This document shows positions 17,342-25,236 of a DNA stretch of 64,000 nucleotides, piece by piece. The number at the start of each line of letters is the position of its first letter. Position 1 is the stretch's first letter. The translations under genes were made by a program, and so were the position numbers. This DNA comes from Streptomyces tubercidicus (lineage in GTDB: Bacteria > Actinomycetota > Actinomycetes > Streptomycetales > Streptomycetaceae). Below the pieces are notes generated by a model, which did no database searches, was not told where the DNA came from, and saw nothing but the letters and a program-made list of their open reading frames with translations. Location of the stretch: assembly GCF_027497495.1 (NCBI RefSeq), contig NZ_CP114205.1, positions 2,356,001 through 2,420,000 of the forward strand. Reading direction: 5' to 3'.

Positions 17342-18763
17342 CTATGCGGGCGGGCCGTCCATCTGCGCGGTCCGCCCGTCCACACCCGCCCAGTGACGGA
17401 GCGCGGCGGTGGCCCGCGCCCGGTCCCGGGGCGCCAGCTTGGCGATGCTGACCACATGACTGGTGTGCGGCGCCAGGTAGACGTGCGCGTCCCGGCTGCC
17501 GCCGCCTGTACGGAACGGCTCGGCCCGCGTCGGGTCGTTCTCGCCGTACACCAGGCTCAGTTCACTGCCGTGACGCCGGACCCAGCGGTCGATATCGGGC
17601 ATCGCGCCCGGCTGGAAGCGCAGCGGAATACTGCGCGGCACATAGGTCCGCGTCCTCTGGATGCCGGGGTAGCGCAGCTTGCCGGCCAGCTGGGGGGCGG
17701 CGAGTTCCACGAAGCCGAGCTGGGTGCCCAGCTGGTAGAAGGACGCGGTGACGGGCGAGAGGTGGCGGTCGGTGTAGCCGGGGAGGCCGACCGTGCCGTT
17801 GAACCAGAGGTACAGCGCGTCGCTGTCGGCGGAGGGCCGGGGGATGCGGTCGCAGCCCGTCTCGCCCGCCCGCATCCAGAAGAGCATGGGCAGTTGGAGC
17901 ACGGTGAGCTCCAGGACGCGGTCGGCGCTTCCGATGGTGCGGAAGGTGTAGCCCCCGCGCGCGGCCCAGCGGGCGAGGCGGTCCGCCATCTCCGCTCGCC
18001 GGGCTCCCAGCAGCTCGCGCTGCACGGCGGTGAGTGCGGCCCGGCAGGCGGGGCTGCCGCGCTGCGCCAGGAAGCGGTCCACGGCGGTGTCGTCCCGGTC
18101 GTCGGTGTTGTTCGGGGCCGAGTACGCCACCGAGCCGGCCACGTCGTGCGGGTAGAAGCGCCGGTGGTAGACGGTGGCCATACCGCCCTTGCTGCTGCCG
18201 GTGGAGATCCACCGTGCGCGGTAGAGCGGCTTGAGCGCCTGGATCAGCCGGTGGTGGTCGCTCGCGGCCTGCCGGATGTCGAGCTTGGTCCAGTCGGTGG
18301 GACGGGGGCGGGAGGTGCCGAAGTACCGCTGTTCGGTGCTGATCTGGTTGCTGTCGAGGATCTCGGTCGGCTCGGCGCGGAAGCCGGGGCCCTGGTAGTT
18401 GAGGTCATAGCCGTTGGTGTGGAGGACCATCGGCCGGGCGGTGGACCGGTGCAGCAGGTTCAGCCGCTGGGCGAAGGTGCCCCGGTCGGGGTGCCGGTGG
18501 TCGACGGGCTGGCGGTAGGTCAGCGCGAAGGCGCGGTAACCGGCCGGGGCCGGGTTCTCCTTGACCACCCGCATACCGGGTACGGCCGCGAGCCGGGCGC
18601 CGATGTCGTCGGCGGCCGGGCGGGCCGCGGCCGCATGGTGCGCGCCGCGCGGGGCGGCCGGACCGGGCGCCGATGCGGCCGGGGCGGGCACGCCCATGGC
18701 CATCAGTCCGGGCAGCAGGAGCGTCAAGAGGAGCGGTAAGAACACGCGTCTCGTAGGTGTCAT
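17342..18763 (-). CDS. Secreted S37-type (PS-10) tripeptidyl aminopeptidase
   Basis: This 473-residue exported serine peptidase resembles the PS-10/S37 family that trims tripeptides from protein N-termini. The ATG at 18763 has GGAGG four bases upstream and starts a signal peptide (VFLPLLLTLLLPGLMAMGVPAPAASA). The nucleophile motif GSSKGG lies near residue 190, preceded by family blocks QPVDHRHPDRGTFAQRL and EQRYFGTSRP. Near the C-terminus, GENDPTRAEPF and APHTSHVVSI probably bear the Asp and His. It helps digest extracellular protein. Its stop codon overlaps a motif shared with the ilvB upstream region. Confidence 0.85.
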   Translation of the reverse strand: MTPTRRVFLPLLLTLLLPGLMAMGVPAPAASAPGPAAPRGAHHAAAARPAADDIGARLAAVPGMRVVKENPAPAGYRAFALTYRQPVDHRHPDRGTFAQRLNLLHRSTARPMVLHTNGYDLNYQGPGFRAEPTEILDSNQISTEQRYFGTSRPRPTDWTKLDIRQAASDHHRLIQALKPLYRARWISTGSSKGGMATVYHRRFYPHDVAGSVAYSAPNNTDDRDDTAVDRFLAQRGSPACRAALTAVQRELLGARRAEMADRLARWAARGGYTFRTIGSADRVLELTVLQLPMLFWMRAGETGCDRIPRPSADSDALYLWFNGTVGLPGYTDRHLSPVTASFYQLGTQLGFVELAAPQLAGKLRYPGIQRTRTYVPRSIPLRFQPGAMPDIDRWVRRHGSELSLVYGENDPTRAEPFRTGGGSRDAHVYLAPHTSHVVSIAKLAPRDRARATAALRHWAGVDGRTAQMDGPPA

Positions 18764-18860
18764 GCCTCCAGCCAAGCCGCTCCGCGGCACCGGCGAATCC
18801 TCTGTGAGGAGGGCCCCCTCCCCCACACGGGGGAAGGGGCCGGCCGTCAGGGCTGCGCCG

Positions 18861-20195
18861 TCAGTCGGCGACGGGCTGCCGCCCCGCCCCTACGCGCTCC
18901 GCGCTCCCCGCACCGGCGTCCTTCCCGACGTGGTGCAGATCGATGGACCGGGTCTCGCGCATCGTGAGGTAGACGATCAGCGAGACCGCGGCGCAGCCGG
19001 CCACGTACCAGTAGTAGCCGGACTCGATGCCGCCCTTCTTGAACCACAGGGCGACATACTCCGCGGTGCCGCCGAACAGCGCGTTGGCGATCGCGTACGG
19101 CAGTGCCACGCCCAGCGCGCGGATGCCGGTCGGGAACAGCTCGGCCTTCACACAGGCGTTGATCGAGGTGTAGCCGGTGACCACGACCAGGGCGAGCAGC
19201 GAGAGCCCGAGGGCCGGCCAGAAGCTGCCGGCGTGCCGGAGCAGGGTCATGATCGGCACGGTCAGGAAGGTCGAGCCGACCGCGAAGGTGATCAGCAGCG
19301 GACGGCGGCCGATCCGGTCGGACAGCTTTCCGGCGAACGGCTGGAGGCACATGAAGAGGAACAGCGCGCAGAAACTGACCAGGGAGGCGGTCGGTTTGGG
19401 CAGTCCGGCGCTGCCCGAGAGGTACTTGGTGAGATAGGTCGTGTACGTGTAGTACGCGACCGTGCCGCCCATGGTGAGCGCGATGACCAGGAACGCCTCC
19501 CGCTTGTGGGCCAGCAGCGCCTTGAGGGTGCCGCGCTCCGGGTCGCTGTTGGCGCCGTCGTCCGCGGCGTACACCTCGGTCTCCAGCATGTTGCGGCGCA
19601 GATAGAAGACGATCCCGGCGCCCAGCGCACCGATGATGAACGGGATCCGCCAGGCCCAGCTGTGCAGCGCGTCCTCGGACAGGGTGCGCTGCAGCACGAT
19701 CTGCAGGCCGAGGCCGAGCAGCTGTCCGGCGGTCATCGACACGTACTGGAAGCTGGAGGCGAAGCCGCGGCGGCCGGGCGCGGAGGCCTCGGTGAGATAG
19801 GTCGCGCTGGCCGCGTACTCCCCGCCGACCGAGAGCCCCTGCAGCATCCGCGCGACGAGCAGCACGGCCACCCCGCCGTAGCCCGCGACCGCGTAGGTGG
19901 GCGCGACGGCGATCAGCACGGCCGAGGCGGACATCAGCGTGACGGTCAGCGTGAGCGCCGCCTTCCGGCCCCTGCGGTCCCCGACCCGGCCGAGCACCCA
20001 GCCGCCCACCGGGCGCATGAAGAAGCCCACGGCGAAGATCCCCATGGTGTTCATGAGGTTCGCGGTGTCATTTCCCTTCGGGAAGAAGGAATCCGCGAAG
20101 TAGACCGCGAAGCTCGCATAGACGAACCAGTCGAACCACTCGACCATGTTGCCGGCCGAGCCAACCCAGATCTTCTTCCATTGCTCTCGTCCCAT
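18861..20195 (-). CDS. MFS metabolite:proton symporter (KgtP/ProP-like)
   Basis: This 444-residue, 12-helix transporter is of the metabolite:H+ symporter group of the major facilitator family. The start WVGSAGNMVEWFDWFVYASFAVYFADSFFP is typical of KgtP/ShiA/ProP relatives, followed by motif A GRVGDRRGRKAAL and the loop RMLQGLSVGGEYAASATYL. Substrates in this group include dicarboxylates, 2-oxoglutarate, shikimate and betaine; the exact one cannot be told. The gene is divergent from the YrhB-like gene at 20449 across a 253-base gap. Confidence 0.85.
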   Translation of the reverse strand: MGREQWKKIWVGSAGNMVEWFDWFVYASFAVYFADSFFPKGNDTANLMNTMGIFAVGFFMRPVGGWVLGRVGDRRGRKAALTLTVTLMSASAVLIAVAPTYAVAGYGGVAVLLVARMLQGLSVGGEYAASATYLTEASAPGRRGFASSFQYVSMTAGQLLGLGLQIVLQRTLSEDALHSWAWRIPFIIGALGAGIVFYLRRNMLETEVYAADDGANSDPERGTLKALLAHKREAFLVIALTMGGTVAYYTYTTYLTKYLSGSAGLPKPTASLVSFCALFLFMCLQPFAGKLSDRIGRRPLLITFAVGSTFLTVPIMTLLRHAGSFWPALGLSLLALVVVTGYTSINACVKAELFPTGIRALGVALPYAIANALFGGTAEYVALWFKKGGIESGYYWYVAGCAAVSLIVYLTMRETRSIDLHHVGKDAGAGSAERVGAGRQPVAD

Positions 20196-20448
20196 AGCCG
20201 GTTACGGTCGCCGAACCGGGGGCCGTCGGCAAGGGCGCGGTCGGCAACGATCGCAGCTACTTACGTGCGTTGCGGTCATGGCGGGGCCGGGGAACACGGC
20301 CGGGAGCGCGGCTCGGCGCGCGGGCCCTCCCGCCGGGGCCATCACCCCTTTGGGCGTACCGGTGTCGTACTGTCAGGGCTGCCGGGGCGCGCCATCGCCC
20401 CGGTCTCCCTTTGTGCCCGGGTCATCCGAGAAAAGAGAAGGAAGCAAC

Positions 20449-20766
20449 ATGTCCGAACCGCAACCGCAAGAAGGGCAACGGCCGATTCCCGCCTCCGCCG
20501 ACGAGGCGCTGGAGATCGGACGCGGTCACTTCCCGAGCACATGGCCGGGCGGGGAAGAACCCACGCTGCATGTCCATGAATTCGACCTCGGCTATTTGGT
20601 GTACCCGGTATTTCCGCCGAGGGAGGACCCCACCGCCTATCCGCGTGATCCCGGGGGCTCGCACATCGTGATCTCCAAGGCGGACGGCGCGGTGAGCGCG
20701 CTGCCCAACTACCCGCCGGAGCAGGCGATCGAGCTGTACCGCAGCCATTTCCGCCGGGAGGCGTGA
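20449..20766 (+). CDS. YrhB/Imm35-like small protein
   Basis: This 105-residue protein starts at an ATG with AGAGAAGGAAG before it. The pattern LGYLVYPVFPPREDPTAYPRDPGGSHIVISKADGAVSALPNYPPEQAIELY resembles the YrhB/immunity-35 fold, in which a strand-rich domain ends in a conserved PxxxAIxxY helix. Some members are predicted immunity proteins or chaperones. No toxin gene lies beside it, so the role is unknown. It converges on the tetR gene across a strong hairpin. Confidence 0.6.
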   Translation: MSEPQPQEGQRPIPASADEALEIGRGHFPSTWPGGEEPTLHVHEFDLGYLVYPVFPPREDPTAYPRDPGGSHIVISKADGAVSALPNYPPEQAIELYRSHFRREA

Positions 20767-20780
20767 GGCCGGGCAGATGT

Positions 20781-20819
20781 GGCGCGCCGGGACCGCGGCA
20801 GCGGCGGTTCCGGCGCGCC
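20781..20819. terminator. Bidirectional hairpin between yrhB-like and tetR genes
   Basis: Arms at 20781-20796 and 20804-20819 are complementary at 15 of 16 positions (outer part GGCGCGCCGG / CCGGCGCGCC) with a 7-base loop. It lies between two convergent stops. Confidence 0.8.
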
Positions 20820-20865
20820 GTGCCATGAGGGGGCACCCCACGGGACGGCTGCGGCCGGGCAGGCG

Positions 20866-21483
20866 TTACTTCCGCGGCGCTGACAGCGCTTCGTCCAGGA
20901 ACTCCCGTACATGGCCGCGCACTTCCTCCCGGTCCGTGCCGGGGAGGCCGACGACGAGCTGGGAGCCGAAGCCGTCGAGGAGGGCGCGGGTGCGGGTGGC
21001 GAGGCGTTCGGCGTCGACGGGGCGGAACTCACCCTTCGAGACGCCCTCGACAAGCAGGGCCACCAGGTCGCGGTGCCAGGCCAGTTCCAGTTCCAGCTGG
21101 CGTTCGCGGGTCTCGTCATCGGCACTCCGGGAGCGGTTCCACACCTCCAGCCACAGCGTCCAGCGCGGGTCCCGGTGGCCTTGCGGCAGATAGAGGTCCA
21201 CCAGGGCGTCCAGCCGTTCGCGGGCCGGGACGCGGCGGGAGAGGGCGGCCCGGCGCTCGGCGCCGAGCTGCTCTTCGCTCCACTGGAGGGTCTGCAGCAG
21301 CAGCGCGTCCTTCGTACCGAAGTAGTAGAGGATATGGCCGCTGCTCATGCCGACCTCGCGGCCCAGTCCGGCCATGGTCAGCCGCTCCAGGCCCTCCGCG
21401 GCGATCGTCGCCATCGCCGCGGCCAGCACCTGCTCGCGGGGCTGGGTGAGCCGGCGCCGGGGGCGGCGCGCGGGACCGGGCAC
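20866..21483 (-). CDS. TetR family regulator of the urease/agmatine deiminase module
   Basis: This 205-residue TetR-type repressor starts at GTG 21483, preceded by GGAGG five bases away. The DNA-binding domain is clear (REQVLAAAMATIAAEGLERLTM, GREVGMSSGHILYYFGTKDALL). The ligand domain follows with FxDxAL-like helices and a Trp-rich centre (PRWTLWLEVWNRS). It is the last gene of the ureAB-ureC-aguA-tetR transcription unit, 35 bases after aguA. It is the obvious candidate to bind the three palindromic boxes in the ureAB/permease promoter region. Confidence 0.9.
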   Translation of the reverse strand: MPGPARRPRRRLTQPREQVLAAAMATIAAEGLERLTMAGLGREVGMSSGHILYYFGTKDALLLQTLQWSEEQLGAERRAALSRRVPARERLDALVDLYLPQGHRDPRWTLWLEVWNRSRSADDETRERQLELELAWHRDLVALLVEGVSKGEFRPVDAERLATRTRALLDGFGSQLVVGLPGTDREEVRGHVREFLDEALSAPRK

Positions 21484-21518
21484 AGGGACCTCCGGGTCGG
21501 CTGGGGCGGGTCTGCGGA

Positions 21519-22559
21519 TCAGACCGCCGGCTGCTGCTGGGTGATGCAGTGGATACCGCCACCCGCTGCGAAGATCGTACGGGCGTCCACGAGGGTCACC
21601 GTCCGCTCGGGGAAGAGCCGCCGGAAGATCGCGGCCGCCTCCTCGTCGCGCGGGTCGTCGAAGGCGCACAGCACCACACCATCGTTGCAGAGGTAGTGGT
21701 TGATGTAGGAGTAGTCGACCAGCTCACCGTCCTCCTCGATGACGGTCGGGGCGGGCACCTCGATGACCTCCAGCTGCCGCCCCCTGGCGTCGGTGGAGCC
21801 GCGCAGCAGCTTGCCGATCTCCTGGCAGACCGCGTGGTCGGGGTGGTCCGGGTCGGGCTGGGTGTGGACCAGCACGGTGCCGGGGCGGGCGAAGGCGGCG
21901 ACGATGTCGACATGGCCGCGGGTGCCGAACCGCCCGTAGTCGGCGGCCAGACCGCGCGGCAGCCAGATCGCCTTGGTGGTGCCGAGGTGGGCGTGGATCT
22001 CGGCCTCCACCTCCTCCTGGGTACGGCCGGGGTTGCGGTCCGGGTCGAGCTGGACGGTCTCGGTGAGCAGGACGGTGCCCTCGCCGTCGATGTGGATGCC
22101 GCCGCCCTCGTTGACCAGCGACGTGGCGTAGCGGCGGGCGCCGGCCAGCGCACAGACCTGTCCGGCGATCTTCTCGTCGAGGTCCCAGCGGGCCCATTCC
22201 TGGGCACCCCAGCCGTTGAACACCCAGTCGGTGGCGGCGAGTTGGCCGCTGCCGTCGGTGAGGAAGGTGGGGCCGATATCGCGCATCCAGGCGTCGTTGA
22301 GCGGGCGCTCGACGATCTCGATGTCCGCGCCGAGCAGCGCGCGGGCGCCTGCCGACCGGCCGGTTCCGGCGACGACGGTGACCGGCTCGAAGCGGCGGAC
22401 CGCACGGGCGACGGCGGCCCAGGCGCGGCGGGCCGTGTCCAGTGTCTCGCCGCCCTCCTCGCCGAAGGTGAAGCCGGGGCCGGGCCAGGCCATCCAGGTG
22501 CGCTCGTGACGGGCCCACTCCGGGGGCATACGGAAGCCGTCGGCGACAGGGGTGTTCAT
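21519..22559 (-). CDS. aguA: Agmatine deiminase
   Basis: This 346-residue PAD-type amidinotransferase-fold enzyme converts agmatine to N-carbamoylputrescine and ammonia. Family blocks are present: EWARHERTWMAWP, LNDAWMRDIGPTF, NEGGGIHIDGEGTVLLTE, GHVDIVAAF, and the catalytic Cys in FAAGGGIHCITQQ near the C-terminus. GAGGA precedes the ATG. It lies 108 bases downstream of ureC on the same strand and just before tetR. No N-carbamoylputrescine amidase gene is seen in the window. Confidence 0.93.
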   Translation of the reverse strand: MNTPVADGFRMPPEWARHERTWMAWPGPGFTFGEEGGETLDTARRAWAAVARAVRRFEPVTVVAGTGRSAGARALLGADIEIVERPLNDAWMRDIGPTFLTDGSGQLAATDWVFNGWGAQEWARWDLDEKIAGQVCALAGARRYATSLVNEGGGIHIDGEGTVLLTETVQLDPDRNPGRTQEEVEAEIHAHLGTTKAIWLPRGLAADYGRFGTRGHVDIVAAFARPGTVLVHTQPDPDHPDHAVCQEIGKLLRGSTDARGRQLEVIEVPAPTVIEEDGELVDYSYINHYLCNDGVVLCAFDDPRDEEAAAIFRRLFPERTVTLVDARTIFAAGGGIHCITQQQPAV

Positions 22560-22667
22560 ACGGGGGTCCTCGGGGTCTGGAGCGGTCTCTGACGATCTCT
22601 GGCGGTCTGTAGCGGTGTTACAGGCGGCTTCGCGCCGGTTCGGGCGACGCGGCCCGGCCCGGCCCGG

Positions 22668-24362
22668 TCACAGGAAATAGAGCCGGGACAGCGAGACGGT
22701 GTCGGCCGGTTCCGAGCGCATCGGGTCGCCGTCGAGGGTGACCAGTCCGCTGGCGCCGTCGACCTGCACCTGCCCGACCCGGGAGTTGTGGACGAGGTCA
22801 CCGGGGCCGATACCGCGGGTGCCGCGGACGGCGACCCGGCGACGGCGGGTGGGCATCCCGTCACCGCCCTGTTCGGCCGCGGCCCGCGCGACGAAGGCGA
22901 CGGAGATCTCGGCGGGCGTCGCCCCGTACGCCCCGAACTGCGGGCCGAGCACCAGGGGTTCGCAGGTGTCGGTGGCGGCGTTCGGATCGCCGGTGACGCC
23001 GTAGGCGGGGAATCCGGACTTCAGCACCAGCTGCGGCTTGGCGCCGAAGAACTGCGGCTTCCACAGCACGACATCGGCCATCTTGCCGACCTCGATCGAC
23101 CCGATCTCGTGCGAAAGTCCGTGGGCGATCGCGGGGTTGAGGGTGAGCTTGGCGATATAGCGCAGCACCCGGGCGTTGTCGTCATGCGGGCCGTCGCCCT
23201 CCATCGGCCCGAGCTCGGCCTTCATCTTCCCCGCCATCGCGAAGGTGCGGCGTACGGTCTCGCCCGCGCGGCCCATGCCCTGGGCGTCGGAGGAGGTGAT
23301 GCCGATCGCCCCGAGGTCGTGCAGCACGTCCTCGGCGCCCATCGTGCCGGCCCGGATGCGGTCCCGGGCCATGGCGGCGTCACCCGGCAGATCCGTCTTC
23401 AGATCGTGCACCGAGACGATCATGCCGTAGTGCTCGGCGACCGCGTCCCGCCCGAAGGGGAGGGTGGGGTTGGTGGAGGAGCCGATGACATTGCGGACCC
23501 CGGCCATCTTGAGGACGTTGGGGACATGGCCGCCGCCGCAGCCTTCGATGTGAAAGGCGTGGATGGTCCGGCCGTCCAGGACGCGCAGGGTGTCCTCGAC
23601 GGTGAGGCACTCATTGAGGCCGTCGCTGTGCAGCGCGACCTGGACGTCATGGTCCTCGGCGACCCGCAGCGCGGTGTCCAGGGCTCGGGCATGCGCGCCC
23701 ATGTCCTCGTGCACCTTGAATCCGCAGGCGCCGCCCTCCGCGAGCGCCTCGACCAGCGGGGCGTCGCCCGAGGAGGAACCACGGCCGAGGAAGCCGATGT
23801 TGACCGGCCAGGCGTCGAAGGCGCCGAAGGCGTGCCCCAGCGCCCAGGGGGAGTTGACGCCGACGCCCCAGACCGGCCCGAATTCCTGGCCGATGACCGT
23901 GGTCACGCCGGAGGCCAGCGAGGCCTCCATGACGCGCGGTGTGAGCAGATGGACATGGGTGTCGACGGCGCCCGCGGTGGCGATCATGCCTTCGCCGGAG
24001 ACGATCGAGGTCCCCGTGCCGACGACGACATCGACCCCGTCGAGGGTGTCGGGGTTACCTGCCCGCCCGATCGCGTGGATACGGCCCTGGCGGATGCCGA
24101 TGGACACCTTGCGGATGCCCTGGACCGCGTCGATGACCAGCACATTGCTGATCACCACATCGCAGGTCTCGCGGACCGAGGCGGCCTTGAGGTGCAGCCC
24201 GTCGCGGGCGGTCTTGCCGAAGCCGGCCAGGAACTCGTCACCGGGCTTCTGTGCGTCGGACTCGACCCGGACGACCAGGCCCGAGTCACCGAGAACGACC
24301 CGGTCACCGGCCCGCGGGCCATGCACCGACGCGTACTCGTGGGGGTCGATACCGCCCGTCAT
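22668..24362 (-). CDS. ureC: Urease alpha subunit-like protein (divergent, non-canonical flap)
   Basis: This 564-residue nickel amidohydrolase is of the urease alpha family. Expected metal ligands align in place and nearly in number with Klebsiella UreC: H136 and H138 (DTHVHLL), carbamylated K216 (GFKVHED), H245 (ALHSDGLNE), H271 (AFHIEG), D360 (SSDAQGMGR). Catalytic H218 and H320 are kept. Unusually, flap Cys319 is Val and His321 is Asp (VSVHDLK instead of VCHHLD). The ATG at 24362 overlaps the ureAB stop (ATGA). No ureD, E, F or G maturation gene is nearby. It may be a true urease matured by genes elsewhere or a relative acting on another ureido compound. Confidence 0.88.
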   Translation of the reverse strand: MTGGIDPHEYASVHGPRAGDRVVLGDSGLVVRVESDAQKPGDEFLAGFGKTARDGLHLKAASVRETCDVVISNVLVIDAVQGIRKVSIGIRQGRIHAIGRAGNPDTLDGVDVVVGTGTSIVSGEGMIATAGAVDTHVHLLTPRVMEASLASGVTTVIGQEFGPVWGVGVNSPWALGHAFGAFDAWPVNIGFLGRGSSSGDAPLVEALAEGGACGFKVHEDMGAHARALDTALRVAEDHDVQVALHSDGLNECLTVEDTLRVLDGRTIHAFHIEGCGGGHVPNVLKMAGVRNVIGSSTNPTLPFGRDAVAEHYGMIVSVHDLKTDLPGDAAMARDRIRAGTMGAEDVLHDLGAIGITSSDAQGMGRAGETVRRTFAMAGKMKAELGPMEGDGPHDDNARVLRYIAKLTLNPAIAHGLSHEIGSIEVGKMADVVLWKPQFFGAKPQLVLKSGFPAYGVTGDPNAATDTCEPLVLGPQFGAYGATPAEISVAFVARAAAEQGGDGMPTRRRRVAVRGTRGIGPGDLVHNSRVGQVQVDGASGLVTLDGDPMRSEPADTVSLSRLYFL

Positions 24363-25063
24363 CCCTGTTCCTCCGCTCCCAGATAGCCGCAGGCGGCCGC
24401 CCGCCGCAGCGCTTCCGTCCTGGCGCCCGGTGCGTCCAGCGGGCCGTCGACGAGACCGGCGAAGCCGATCGCGATCCGGTCCCCGCCGACCGGGATCAGG
24501 CCGACCTCCGAGGCGCCGCCGGGGTCGAACCGCACCGACGAGCCGGCCGGGACGCACAGCCGCATGCCGTACGCGGCGGCCCGGTCGAAGTCCAGCCGGG
24601 GGTTGGCCTCGAAGAAGTGGAAGTGCGAGGTGACGCTGATCGGCACCGTCGCCGTATTGCGCACGGTCAGCACCACCGCGGGCACGGGCTCCGGGCCGGC
24701 CGGTCCGGGGAGCACCGCGCCGGGGGCGGGCGCCTCGTCGCCCCCGGCGGCCGGCGGGCGGGCGCCGATCGGGTCGCTGACCACCGCGAGCCGGGAGCCG
24801 TCGTCGAAGACGGCCTCCACATGCACCTCGGTGACCACCTCGGCCACGCCCGGCAGCACCTCGTCCGGACCGAGCACCCCGCGTGCCGCCTCGATGGCTT
24901 GCGCGAGGCGGCGCCCGTCCCGCGCCGCCTCGCAGACCGTGTCCGCGATCAACGCGGTCGCCTCGGGCACATTCAGCTTCAGCCCACGGGCCCGGCGCGC
25001 CCGCGCCAGCTCGGCCGCGCCGAACAGCAGCAGCCGGTCGCGCTCCGTCGGGGTCAACCGCAT
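24359..25063 (-). CDS. ureAB: Fused urease gamma-beta subunit
   Basis: This 234-residue protein joins the gamma and beta subunits that are separate in many bacteria. Residues 1-100 are UreA-like (MRLTPTERDRLLLFGAAELA, ARGLKLNVPEATALI, DGSRLAVVSDPI). An Ala/Pro/Gly linker follows, then the UreB part with ISVTSHFHFFEANPRLDFDR and AYGMRLCVPAGSSVRFDPGG. The start MRLTP matches the family; an upstream in-frame start at 25147 would add unrelated residues and run over two of the operator boxes. It is the first gene of the operon and overlaps ureC by four bases. Confidence 0.92.
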   Translation of the reverse strand: MRLTPTERDRLLLFGAAELARARRARGLKLNVPEATALIADTVCEAARDGRRLAQAIEAARGVLGPDEVLPGVAEVVTEVHVEAVFDDGSRLAVVSDPIGARPPAAGGDEAPAPGAVLPGPAGPEPVPAVVLTVRNTATVPISVTSHFHFFEANPRLDFDRAAAYGMRLCVPAGSSVRFDPGGASEVGLIPVGGDRIAIGFAGLVDGPLDAPGARTEALRRAAACGYLGAEEQG

Positions 25064-25085
25064 CCCGTCACACCTTCCACTCAAT

Positions 25086-25200
25086 TTGAGCGTCACTCTA
25101 ACCACGAAAATCGCCAAGAGGAAAGCATTGACCGACGGTACGGCCATAGGTCACATTGAGCGCTGCTCTAAATATCCGGCGCGATAGAGCGCCGCTCTAA
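25086..25200. promoter_or_regulatory. Three palindromic TetR-type operator boxes
   Basis: TTGAGCGTCACTCTAA (25086-25101), TTGAGCGCTGCTCTAA (25156-25171) and TAGAGCGCCGCTCTAA (25185-25200) share the dyad core GAGCG-N2/3-CTC. They lie in the 173-base gap between divergent ureAB and the permease gene, start-to-start spacing 70 and 29 bases. Such dyads are typical TetR family targets, and a tetR gene ends the adjacent operon. Confidence 0.75.
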
Positions 25201-25236
25201 AGGAGCACTGTTGTCCGGCCTCTCAGGGGAGCCCTC

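Noticed and set aside
22668..24362. UreC as a dead pseudogene
   Set aside because: The frame is full length and all metal ligands plus H218 and H320 are present, so loss of function is not supported.
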